64,000 nucleotides of DNA, from positions 2,328,001 to 2,392,000 of the forward strand of contig JBBBDQ010000403.1 of assembly GCA_037127315.1 (NCBI GenBank). Reading direction: 5' to 3'. Below, in pieces: positions 55,437 to 63,399 of the stretch. The DNA is from Ascarosepion bandense (taxonomy: Eukaryota; Mollusca; Cephalopoda; Sepiida; Sepiidae). A program made the position numbers and the translations under genes. The first letter of the stretch is position 1, and each line of letters begins with the position of its first letter. Below the pieces are notes generated by a model. It was not told the DNA's origin, did not search any database, and saw only the letters and a program-made list of their open reading frames with translations.

Positions 55437-55445
<9 letters not shown>
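55160..55445 (+). mobile_element. SINE-H1, tRNA-headed, with complete hammerhead motif
   Basis: CATCGCTCATTCACTAATGAATT lead; tRNA-like head GCGCCCATAGCCCAGAGGTAG with B box-like GGGTTTCAACCC; hammerhead at 55386-55433; (TA)n tail. Family members at 18236, 32790 and 54460. Confidence 0.82.
55386..55433 (+). ncRNA. Hammerhead ribozyme motif, conserved core complete
   Basis: CTGATGA at 55393-55399; stem II GCTGT-GAT-ACAGC at 55400-55412; GAAA at 55413-55416; stem III ACAG/CTGT with a 2-nt loop (55416-55425); cleavage triplet GTC at 55424-55426; stem I from CCGTG (55388-55392) with TGCGG (55427-55431). Every conserved core residue is present. The very short stem III is as in retroelement hammerheads of animals. 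Cleavage would leave the 5' end of the product at 55427. Confidence 0.82.
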
Positions 55446-55468
<23 letters not shown>

Positions 55469-55502
55469 AAGAGAAATTTTACACACACACATGGTTACAC
55501 AC

Positions 55503-55504
<2 letters not shown>

Positions 55505-55548
<44 letters not shown>
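55505..55548. repeat. (TA)n tract
   Basis: Dinucleotide repeat near SINE-H1. Confidence 0.95.
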
Positions 55549-55549
<1 letters not shown>

Positions 55550-55679
55550 CAAACATGTTTCCTTAAGCAATACACCTAAAGTCCGTTTCCCTAAATTTTT
55601 GTTTTACTTAACTGTTTTATGGCAGAATTAACTTTAATTTAACACTCATTTATTGCATCCATAGAGTTCTCGTATATAT

Positions 55680-56250
55680 CCATGTGTGTATACACGCTGT
55701 ATCAAAAATTCTTTTACAAACTTTGGTACAATACAGACTAGATACCAGCATCTGTTTACGATTGATGTGTGTGCTGGAATTGTAGGTGACTGTCTGGTAG
55801 GCCCATATGTTCTCCTTGCACGTCTTACAAGATTTGACTTAGGAACTTTATTTGGATCATACTTCCATACCTGCTAGAGAATGTACCCTTGTTATTCCGA
55901 AGACGTATGTGGCTCATGCATGATAGGGTACATTTAGTCACATTCTTAGCGATGCACTCGTTGACGTCTACAAGAAAGATGGATAGGCAGGAGAGAACCG
56001 CTTCCATGGTCCGCACGTTCACCCAAATTCAGTCCTTTGATTTTTTTTCTTCTGTGGAACCACTTTAAACGATTGATTTATGCAGCAGATATTAATAATT
56101 CAAAGATGCTTTATCAATGTGTCATGGCTACCAACGAAACAATTCGACACCATCTAAGAGTATTTAAAAGAGTCCGACAGTCAATGAACCGACGGCTTCA
56201 TGCGTATGTAGAAGAAGGCGGAGGACATTTTGAACATTGGTTATAAGTTG
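55680..56250 (+). mobile_element. IS630/Tc1-type transposase relic
   Basis: TIDVCAGIVGDCLVGPYVLLARL, then in another frame FFFLWNHFKRLIYA and HHLRVFKRVRQSMNRRLHAYVEEGGGHFEHWL (cut here: HLRVFKRVRQSMNRRL and GGGHFEHWL), matching the second half of transposases often annotated as Tc3-like. Several frameshifts. Confidence 0.7.
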
Positions 56251-56351
56251 TTGCGTTGTAGTACAACGACGACATTTTGGACATATGGATATTTTACCTT
56301 GCTTTGAAGTCAGCAAACCGCTCCAAATGTTTGTAAAAGTATTTTGATACT

Positions 56352-56354
<3 letters not shown>

Positions 56355-56432
<78 letters not shown>
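56355..56432. repeat. (TC)n followed by (TA)n
   Basis: Compound dinucleotide repeat. Confidence 0.95.
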
Positions 56433-56434
<2 letters not shown>

Positions 56435-56875
56435 GTTAATTAGATTTGGTCATAATAAAATTACAACAGTACACAGTAGTATTAAAATTGTTCAATACAA
56501 TTATATTGTAGAACTTTTGAATATTTTTTATTTGGAAACGAAATATTTCGTGACCTCGGTTTCTACCTTTCAGTGTCTTCGGGCATTTATTTACAATAAC
56601 TGATTTTACTGTTTTTTAAACGCTCACGTATCAAAAAGCTTTTATGAACGCGCAATATTGTTTGAAATGGATTGTATTTGGAGAAGTGCTTCGTATCGGC
56701 GATAGAAGGTTTGTAGATATACACAATAAGTGCAGACATATTAATCAATACTGCATAATGATTGGCAATTTGACAGTTTGTGGAGACATTAGAGAGTCGA
56801 GTTCCAATTCAGAGCCTCTATACATTATATCAAAAGTCCATTCAAGTTTACAGTAACTGATATACACAAGCAGTC
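56433..56875. other. Unassigned intron sequence
   Basis: A 70-codon frame at 56644-56856 has no recognisable family. Confidence 0.45.
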
Positions 56876-56918
56876 ACCAATCTAGTCACTGATCAGGTTC
56901 GATGTTACTTACGGGATG
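56876..56918 (-). pseudogene. Short 5S rRNA-like scrap
   Basis: CCAATCTAGTCACTGATCAGG followed by TTCGATGTTACTTA resembles the same 5S region as 17505-17530, at lower identity. Immediately next to a SINE-A head. Confidence 0.4.
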
Positions 56919-56924
56919 CACAGG

Positions 56925-57235
56925 ATGTGCGTTATGGTGCAATGAATATCGGTTCGGAACGAGAAAGCGGGGAGCGGAGTTCGAATTCCAGTTGAATTCC
57001 TTGCATTCACTTACGTGCAAATACTCTTGGGAAAGGTATTAATCCGTCTGTTCCCTCCAGTTATGGGTTAAATAATAGAAGAGGCTGAGTTCTATAGCGT
57101 TGGTAGTTAACCAGTCTACCACAGAAAGTAATGGAAACCTACTGCGGTATACTCTTTTGCCCAGTCAGTCATGTCTCTTTTGAGACATGATCACCTAAGC
57201 GTGTATCACGTATGGCACTTAACTGACTGAACCGG
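56925..57235 (+). mobile_element. SINE-A, plus orientation
   Basis: TGTGCGTTATGGTGCAATG head, GAGTTCGAATTCC B box, to GGCACTTAACTGACTGAACC. Part of the duplicated inverted pair. Confidence 0.9.
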
Positions 57236-57632
57236 GTTGGACAATCTAGCAAGTAGCCGTAAAGGGCCGGTACTTGTCGTAGTCGTATGCAGTATGCTGA
57301 GAAGTAGGCTTATACAATAGTCAGTCAGTCATTTAAGTGCCATACGTGATACACGCTTGGGCGATCATGTTTCGATAGAGACATGACTGACTGGGCAGAA
57401 GATTATCCCGCAGTAGGTTGCCATTGCTTTCTGCGGTAGATTGGTTGCCAGCCAACGCTATAGAACCCAATCTGTCCGTTATTTAACCCATAACTGGAAA
57501 GAAGAGACGGATTAATACCTTTCCCAAGGGTATTTGCGCGTAAGTGAATGCAATGAATTCAACTGGAATTTGAACTCGGCTCCCCGATTTCTCGTTCCGA
57601 GCCGATATCCATTGCACCACAACGCACATCCA
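57113..57632. repeat. Inverted SINE-A pair unit, copy 1
   Basis: The 3' part of a plus SINE-A, a spacer of about 90 bp (GACAATCTAGCAAGTAGCCG to GGCTTATACAATAGTC) and a minus SINE-A (57322-57632). The same unit recurs at 59712-60215. Confidence 0.88.
57322..57632 (-). mobile_element. SINE-A, full length
   Basis: AGTCAGTCATTTAAGTGCC to TGCACCACAACGCACATC. Confidence 0.9.
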
Positions 57633-57699
57633 AAATTTGCAATTACATAATCAAAACAGATAAAAGACGACGTTATATTAACTTTGCTTATTATCTCTA

Positions 57700-57932
57700 T
57701 TAGGAGATCTTTTGCCGTTGCTTTATGCGGTAGACTGGTTGCGAGCCAAGGCTGTAGAACCCAATCTGTCCTATTATTTAACCCATAACTGGAGGGAAAA
57801 AAACGGATTAATACCTTTCCCAATGGTATTTGCGCGTAAGTGAATGCAATGAATTCAACTGGAATTCGAACTCGGCACCCCAATCTCTCGTTCCGAGTCG
57901 ATATCCACTGCACCACAACGCACATTTGCCAT
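57700..57932 (-). mobile_element. SINE-A, 3' truncated
   Basis: TTGCCGTTGCTTTATGCGGTAG to CACCACAACGCACATTTGC; the hairpin end is missing. Confidence 0.88.
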
Positions 57933-57949
57933 AACTGCTTAGCTACTTC

Positions 57950-57952
<3 letters not shown>

Positions 57953-57982
<30 letters not shown>

Positions 57983-57984
57983 GA

Positions 57985-58072
<88 letters not shown>

Positions 58073-58076
58073 TCGG
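57953..58076. repeat. (TA)n capped by an inverted repeat
   Basis: CCGAAAAGGT at 57981-57990 and ACCTTTTCGG at 58067-58076 enclose a TA tract of about 76 bp, so the whole can form one hairpin. Confidence 0.9.
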
Positions 58077-58283
58077 AACATATCTCATGGTAAATTTGAT
58101 ATCACATGGTTTACACTAGCGTAAAATAAATTGACTAGGCTATGTTTATACTCAAGTTTGCACGTATCCCCTCACTAAATAGCAATTTTGGTCTTACACC
58201 TTTTGCATATGATACAGTCAGCATGTTCCACACAGACAAATTAATAAAGTAAAAGATCTATGAAGAAAAAATATGAACATTAC

Positions 58284-58382
58284 CTGAACAATCTTTTCCA
58301 GATGGGCAAATACATTCATGAGTCGTTTCTTTTGTTTTACAAACCTTACCGTTACGACAAGGATTGGTGGTACACTGGTCAA
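58284..58382 (-). CDS. Exon 2: EGF-like domain
   Basis: A 99-bp, 33-codon exon in phase 1-1. The acceptor is CCATTGTAG before TTGACCAG, and the donor is GTTCAG followed by GTAATG. The translation has six cysteines in the EGF order, including TNPCRNGKVC and HECICPSGKDC. The spacing between the last cysteines is shorter than in calcium-binding EGF domains, and no Asp/Asn consensus for calcium is seen. Its phase joins exactly to the VWA exon 5.0 kb upstream and the VWD exon 5.2 kb downstream. It is too short to be recognised as a long ORF and was found by reading the minus strand. Confidence 0.88.
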
Positions 58383-58721
58383 CTACAATGGATAAGAGAT
58401 AAAAATGTATTTATTAAATCATCAAATATTAATAACGATGAGAAAAAATAATAATAATTACATGAATTTTTCTGTATACAAAGGGAAGGCTGCGACGACT
58501 GAATATGTATACTATCCAATAAATAGAAGTAAAGTCTGCATGTGATAATGTGTAAATATATATATATATTTCGTGGATTGGTGAAATATATATACACGAA
58601 ATTTTTACAGACCTCCTTTTGTAAACCGGATGAGTAGATTTGGGGATTTAAAATAATCATGATGATGATTATTTGAATGCAATACTATCTGAAGCAAGCC
58701 AATGACTTGCAGACCAATCAT

Positions 58722-58778
<57 letters not shown>

Positions 58779-59159
58779 CAGATTAAGAAAAATGGTGATA
58801 AACAGAGAATTTGACATGTAAGGGAAGAGAGAACTTCTTCAAATTTTAAGAGGATGACAATATATAGTTTCTTACTTATTCTATTCCATGACATAAATCC
58901 ATGAATTTTCTTTAGGAGTTTTTTTCTTTGACTATTGATAGGTATCGACACCCTCTTTTTTTAACAAATTAGAGCCAAGGGGATGGGTGTGGATTGGTTA
59001 GTGACGTCGGAAGAATGAAGAAATCTGTATATTTCTTGCCATCAGATAGAATTTCATATTCCTATATATATATATATATATCCGCCACGGTAGGGATGGA
59101 CTTATATTTTCAATTCAATTATCTTTATTGTTAATAGCTTAAATGTTCTATGTTTACTG
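58383..59159. other. Intron sequence with (GA)n
   Basis: Contains (GA)n at 58726-58772 and TA-rich patches at 58557 and 59062. A short inverted motif AAATATATA...TATATATTT lies near 58555-58600. No gene recognised. Confidence 0.6.
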
Positions 59160-59360
59160 TGTGTTAATATTTACTCTTTGATAATGGCTTATGTGAGCCG
59201 AAAGCTTAGACCCGATAAAAAATTCAACAAATACTGTGATTTTTTGTTTTCTTTCAATGGCATCACCATCAAGTATATCAGACGGTATGAACGGATCCTA
59301 CACAAAATTAATAGACAAAACTTGTCTATATTATTCAATGAAACCTGCATTAATATATAT
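59160..59360. repeat. Family F-like repeat, opposite orientation
   Basis: The frame reads NKYCDFLFSFNG, IKYIRRYERILHKI; the inverse of 54753-54905 gives HRYCSFLTSFNYN-like and REYERILLKI. This suggests a common, perhaps once-coding, source. Confidence 0.55.
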
Positions 59361-59383
59361 ATATATATATATAGGAATATCGT

Positions 59384-59388
59384 TTACC

Positions 59389-59428
<40 letters not shown>

Positions 59429-59433
59429 GGTAA
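59384..59433. repeat. (TA)n capped by an inverted repeat
   Basis: TTACCGTCTATA and TATAGACGGTAA flank a pure TA tract. Confidence 0.92.
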
Positions 59434-59674
59434 GTTTTCATTAATCAACAATTTCGCACTTACACACAGGATTCTTCGAGGGTCTGACGGTCAAAACGAG
59501 AGACACATTAACTTAATTACCAATAACCCCAACCAACCCCCACGACAACAACGAACCAAATATAAACAGAGAATGATTCCAAACCTTTATTTCTCCAGAT
59601 GATGTGTTTTGGGTTCCAAACACTGAAACAGCCATATGATTGTAGAGAAGAGGACATATACAGAAGAAATTATG

Positions 59675-60215
59675 TTAGTCAGTCAGTTAAGTGCCATACG
59701 TGATACACCAGTCTACCGCAGAAAGTAATGGGAACCTACTGCGGTATACTCTTTTGCCCAGTCAGTCATGTCTCTTTTGAGACATGATCACCTAAGCGTG
59801 TATCACGTATGGCACTTAACTGACTGAACTGGGTTGGACAATCTAGCAAGTAGCCGTAAAAGGCCGGTACTCGTCGTAGTCGTATGCAGTATGCTGAAAA
59901 ATAGGCTTATACAATAGTCAGTCAGTCATTTTAGTACCATACGTGATACACGCTTGGGCGATCAGGTCTCTTTCGAGACATGACTGACTGAGCAGAAGAT
60001 TATCCCGCAGTAGGTTGCCATTGCTTTCTGTGGTAGACTGGTTGCCGACCAAGGCTATAGAACCCAATCTGTCCTGCTATTTAACCCATAACTGGAAGGA
60101 AGAAACGGATTAATACCTTTCCCAAGGGTATTTGCGTGTAAGTGAATACAATGGATTCAACTGGAATTCGAACTCGGCTTCCCGGTTTCTCGTTCCGAGC
60201 CGATATCCACACATG
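59675..60215. repeat. Inverted SINE-A pair unit, copy 2
   Basis: From 59712 it repeats 57113-57600 in order (plus SINE-A 3' part, same spacer, minus SINE-A 59935-60215). The 37 bp before it are an extra SINE-A 3' tip in opposite orientation. Confidence 0.88.
59935..60215 (-). mobile_element. SINE-A
   Basis: TTTTAGTACCATACGTGATAC to GCCGATATCCACAC; the last bases of the head are missing. Confidence 0.88.
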
Positions 60216-60884
60216 TTCTAAAATATAATTTATAATAAATATTCACAGCTCTATACATCATATATCGAGCACTGTTTTAAATTTATGTGTGTGTTCAATT
60301 TAACTAATCAGAATCGAGATTCATTTTAAATTTGAAAAAAAAAAACGTTTATATTTTTAGGGGTTACATGATTCCTTCTTTCAGTATTAACGGCCAAAGT
60401 GTCAACTTAATTTTTATAACCTCTGTCAAGACCGTATTTCTGTTAATGTATCCATTATTGGAACAAAATTTTCCTTTCAGCTTTTTCTATAACCCAACAC
60501 TTTCTAAAACAAAAATGAAAAAAGAAAGATGAAGAAAGAAAGAAAACATTTTATATCTTTGATCAAACTTAAAGGAACCTTTAATTACAATATACTTCGA
60601 TATATATATATATATTTCGATTTAGAATGTATTTTATTCTAATTTTTCGAAGCTTTTAATTTATAAATAACATTTTTTAATATCCATTTATTTATTAAAC
60701 ATTTTTTAAAATTAATTTTATTCTTTTTATATAAAAGCTATTATATTATTATTATATTCTAATACAATTTTTAAATATCTTTTTAATTATTAAAAAATCT
60801 AAATACCAATTTAATCATTTTAATATCCATTTAATTATAATTTTTCTAAAAATATGCAAGTGAATAAATATGTTTTTGTTTATA
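60216..60884. other. AT-rich unassigned sequence
   Basis: Very AT-rich with TTTTAATAT-type repetition at 60640-60840; no gene. Confidence 0.55.
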
Positions 60885-61167
60885 TTCTGCGTCTAAATTA
60901 ATGTTTCCGACGAGCTCATGTGCGGTTCGCCTCTAAATTGAAAGTGGCTCTGACTGTCGCCAATCGGAAGCATTTGCAGGGTTTCGTACCGGGCCTAAAC
61001 GTAATTTTCAGTGTCTGAAAGCGCTTATCGTGGGTGGGCCGGAGGCTGATCACCTCTGATCGGGTCGGCGCGGTGAGGGGGGTATGATGTTGAAAGACCC
61101 GAAACCCCCTAGTGATCGTTGCGATGACATCACTGACGACACCCTCTAGCGCCCCCATTACGGTGCG

Positions 61168-61172
<5 letters not shown>
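60885..61172 (+). repeat. Structured 300-bp repeat, copy 2
   Basis: Same unit as 42212-42516, well conserved, including GGTCGGCGCGGTGAGG and AGACCCGAAACCCCC. Followed by (TA)n. Confidence 0.8.

Positions 61173-61213
<41 letters not shown>
61173..61213. repeat. (TA)n tract
   Basis: Between the structured repeat and the LTR-like repeat. Confidence 0.95.
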
Positions 61214-61214
<1 letters not shown>

Positions 61215-61990
61215 CAGTGCTTGACATAGTGCTAATAGGAGAGTGTGGTGATACCAACCGAACAAAAGCGATGGACCGGATGTTTGCTCTCTCACGACAA
61301 GAAGGCAAATGACTAAAAGTCGTCATTGCGCATCCAGGTTCGCGCAGATGTTCCGGTTAAAAAATAAAAATTAATCAAATATCAAATTTCCATTTCGCGA
61401 GCCTACGAGAATTTTATTTACCAGCCAATGGGAAGCCCAGAATCAAATGCAAGTGTGAAATCCCAAAACGAGCTGCTTTGATCCAAAAAGCAGATATAAA
61501 AAGTCGAGACAAAAACACCCAGCAGACAGACAGACTGACGGAGACAGACGAACGATTAGTATTTTCCTTGACCTAGTCAAGCGGCTACTACGTTCGCCTC
61601 CATTAACCTCTCCTTACTTTCTTCCTTGTCTCAAAATTACTTACTGACCTAAGGAGCGAATACATCAAAGACATTCCTTACATACAAGACGCCTCCACAC
61701 TATTTTAAGTATCGAATTCTCATTGTCAGCCTTCTATTGCCAAAATGAACAACATTCCTAAGCCTTAAATCTTTTTCAGCTTATTATTTGTCATGAACAT
61801 TTTAACCTCCCTTGGACCTATATTCAAGTCTTGCTTTAATTGTAAAACATAAATTGATATGTATATATAAATGTTATTTTTTAACTCAATTTGCTTTTCT
61901 TGATTTTATAATCATTTTATGACTTATAGTGGGCTATCTACCACAAGGCCGTTAACCTGCAACAGTATACAATTACCCTTCACTAGAACG
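61215..61990 (+). mobile_element. LTR-like repeat, plus orientation
   Basis: Starts near TGTGGTGATACCAACCG and ends near CCCACTACA. It has a TATA box (GCAGATATAAAAAGTCGAG, about 61490) and AATAAA-like signals, so promoter-bearing LTR is the best reading. No tRNA primer site or coding region adjoins it, so it would be a solo LTR. Confidence 0.6.
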
Positions 61991-62215
61991 GAATCCCACT
62001 ACAACGAGAAAAGGAATAGATAAGCAACTAGCCCCTATAGTAGTACTAAAAAGCAACGGCTCTTGTGCTTCAGTAAACTATGTTTTTATTATAAACTTAT
62101 AATAAAGATATTAACATATGTAACGCTCTACTAAATATCGAGCACTTCTAAAACAGTGAATCGCAACAGACAGTGAACTGTCAATCCATTAGTTTGTACT
62201 ACTTCTAATATATAC
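61991..62215. other. Unassigned intron sequence
   Basis: Nothing recognised. Confidence 0.45.
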
Positions 62216-62596
62216 ACTACCGGCTATAATTATTAGGCAACCCCAGTGTTTTAAAAAATGATGTATTTCATACGATTTTTTAGTATTTATTGTTAAGTGA
62301 ATAATTGTAAATGAAAATAGAATGGTTCTTTTGTTAATACTGCACAATAACATGTGCATCAAATGAATTTGTAAATATTTAATAATTGCCTATATTGCAG
62401 TTTCATCAATGAAAGAATTGAGAAATTAGGGTGATTCGGCCGATTTCATCTTTGCTTCTTTGTCTTGTAAAATCTTGCAAAGTAATAATAACAAAAAAAC
62501 GATTCTATTTTTATTTGGCATTAAATACTAAAAATAGTATGAAATATATCATTTCTCTTAAAAAAAACTGGGGTGGCCTAATAATTATGGCCGGTA

Positions 62597-62600
<4 letters not shown>
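62216..62600. mobile_element. Tc1/mariner-type MITE, uninterrupted copy
   Basis: About 385 bp. The ends ACTACCGGCTATAATTATTAGG and CCTAATAATTATGGCCGGTAGT are inverted repeats of about 30 bp next to TA. Internal sequence is the inverse of 31412-32090 without its SINE. Confidence 0.88.
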
Positions 62601-62668
<68 letters not shown>

Positions 62669-62672
62669 CAGA
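62600..62672. repeat. (TA)n then (GT)n
   Basis: Compound dinucleotide repeat after the MITE. Confidence 0.95.
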
Positions 62673-62850
62673 TTAAATATATTGCGAACATAATGTCTCC
62701 TTTTTTTTTAGTCACGGATAATCTTTCGCGTATTACAACTGAAAGATGTCAGAAATGAGCTGTAACGTTGACAGATGTTATTATCATTAATTTCTCAAGC
62801 TACCCAAGTACTTTCAACATCTTTCCGAGATTATCTTCAGGGGTGTGAGT
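62665..62850. repeat. Family F repeat
   Basis: CACGGATAATCTTTCGCGTATTAC and CGTTGACAGATGTTATTATCATT match 54753-54980. Fused to a 5'-truncated SINE-H2. Confidence 0.75.
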
Positions 62851-62955
62851 GATGCTGATGAGTCCCAAATATAGAACGAAATGACCGTCCAATATTTTCT
62901 GCATTCTGTTGAGGTCTAATAAAAAACTTGATGAATTATCTAATTATTTCAAAAA
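62840..62955 (+). mobile_element. SINE-H2, 5'-truncated
   Basis: Hammerhead motif plus tail TTCTGTTGAGGTCTAATAAAAAAC, as at 63265-63365; no tRNA-like head. Confidence 0.75.
62849..62896 (+). ncRNA. Hammerhead-like motif, partly degraded
   Basis: CTGATGA at 62855-62861, GAAA at 62878-62881 and GTC at 62887-62889 are intact. Stem II GTCC/GAAC has one mismatch and stem I is weak, so activity is uncertain. Confidence 0.65.
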
Positions 62956-63006
62956 TCCTCCTACAGATGCTTGAACCTGGTTACAAAGCACCGGAGTGAG
63001 CGACTT

Positions 63007-63095
63007 GGTGTGTGTGTCTACGTGTGTGTGTATCCGTTACCTATAGACTCTGAAACGGCTGAACCGATTTTCTTGAAAATTTACACAGTCGTGGC
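63007..63095 (+). mobile_element. Helitron-like element fragment
   Basis: (GT)n, then CCGTTACCTATAGACTCTGAAACGGCTGAACCGATTTTCTTG, the 5' block only (positions as in 33040-33105). Confidence 0.65.
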
Positions 63096-63169
63096 TCTGG
63101 GAGGCACAGTCCCATGGTTGAAGGAACTTGGATGAGTTCCTTCTAGGAATATGTGAATGAGTGGCGCTA

Positions 63170-63368
63170 TATCAAGTTTAATTCGTTGTCTCTTCGTCAT
63201 CGGGGCCCGTGGTACAGTTAGTATCACATCTGCTTATAACACAACTGTCTGGGTTTCAATTCCTGGTAGTGGATGCGTACTGCTGATGAGTCCCGAATAT
63301 AGGATGAAGCGACCGTCTAGTGCTTTCTGTTGAGGTCTAATAAAAAACTCGATGAATTGTTTAATTAA
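63170..63368 (+). mobile_element. SINE-H2, tRNA-headed, with hammerhead
   Basis: tRNA-like head GGGGCCCGTGGTACAGTTAG with B box-like GGGTTTCAATTCC, then the hammerhead at 63277-63323 and tail GAGGTCTAATAAAAAACTC. Confidence 0.8.
63277..63323 (+). ncRNA. Hammerhead ribozyme motif, near-intact
   Basis: CTGATGA at 63283-63289; stem II GTCC/GGAT (63290-63293 with 63302-63305, one G-U); GAAG at 63306-63309 where GAAA is expected; short stem III; cleavage triplet GTC at 63315-63317; stem I GTACTG (63277-63282) with TAGTGC (63318-63323), six pairs with two G-U. The A15.1 to G change makes a G-U closing pair and may lower activity. Confidence 0.72.
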
Positions 63369-63399
63369 ATATGTATATAATTAAACTGTTCGTACTTAC

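Noticed and set aside
55825..56022. Minus-strand frame that looks like a calcium-binding EGF domain (DVNECIAKN...)
   Set aside because: The cysteine pattern is incomplete and there is no fitting splice donor. The plus strand of the same DNA encodes a transposase relic (IVGDCLVGPYVLL, RVRQSMNRRL), so the EGF likeness is antisense chance.
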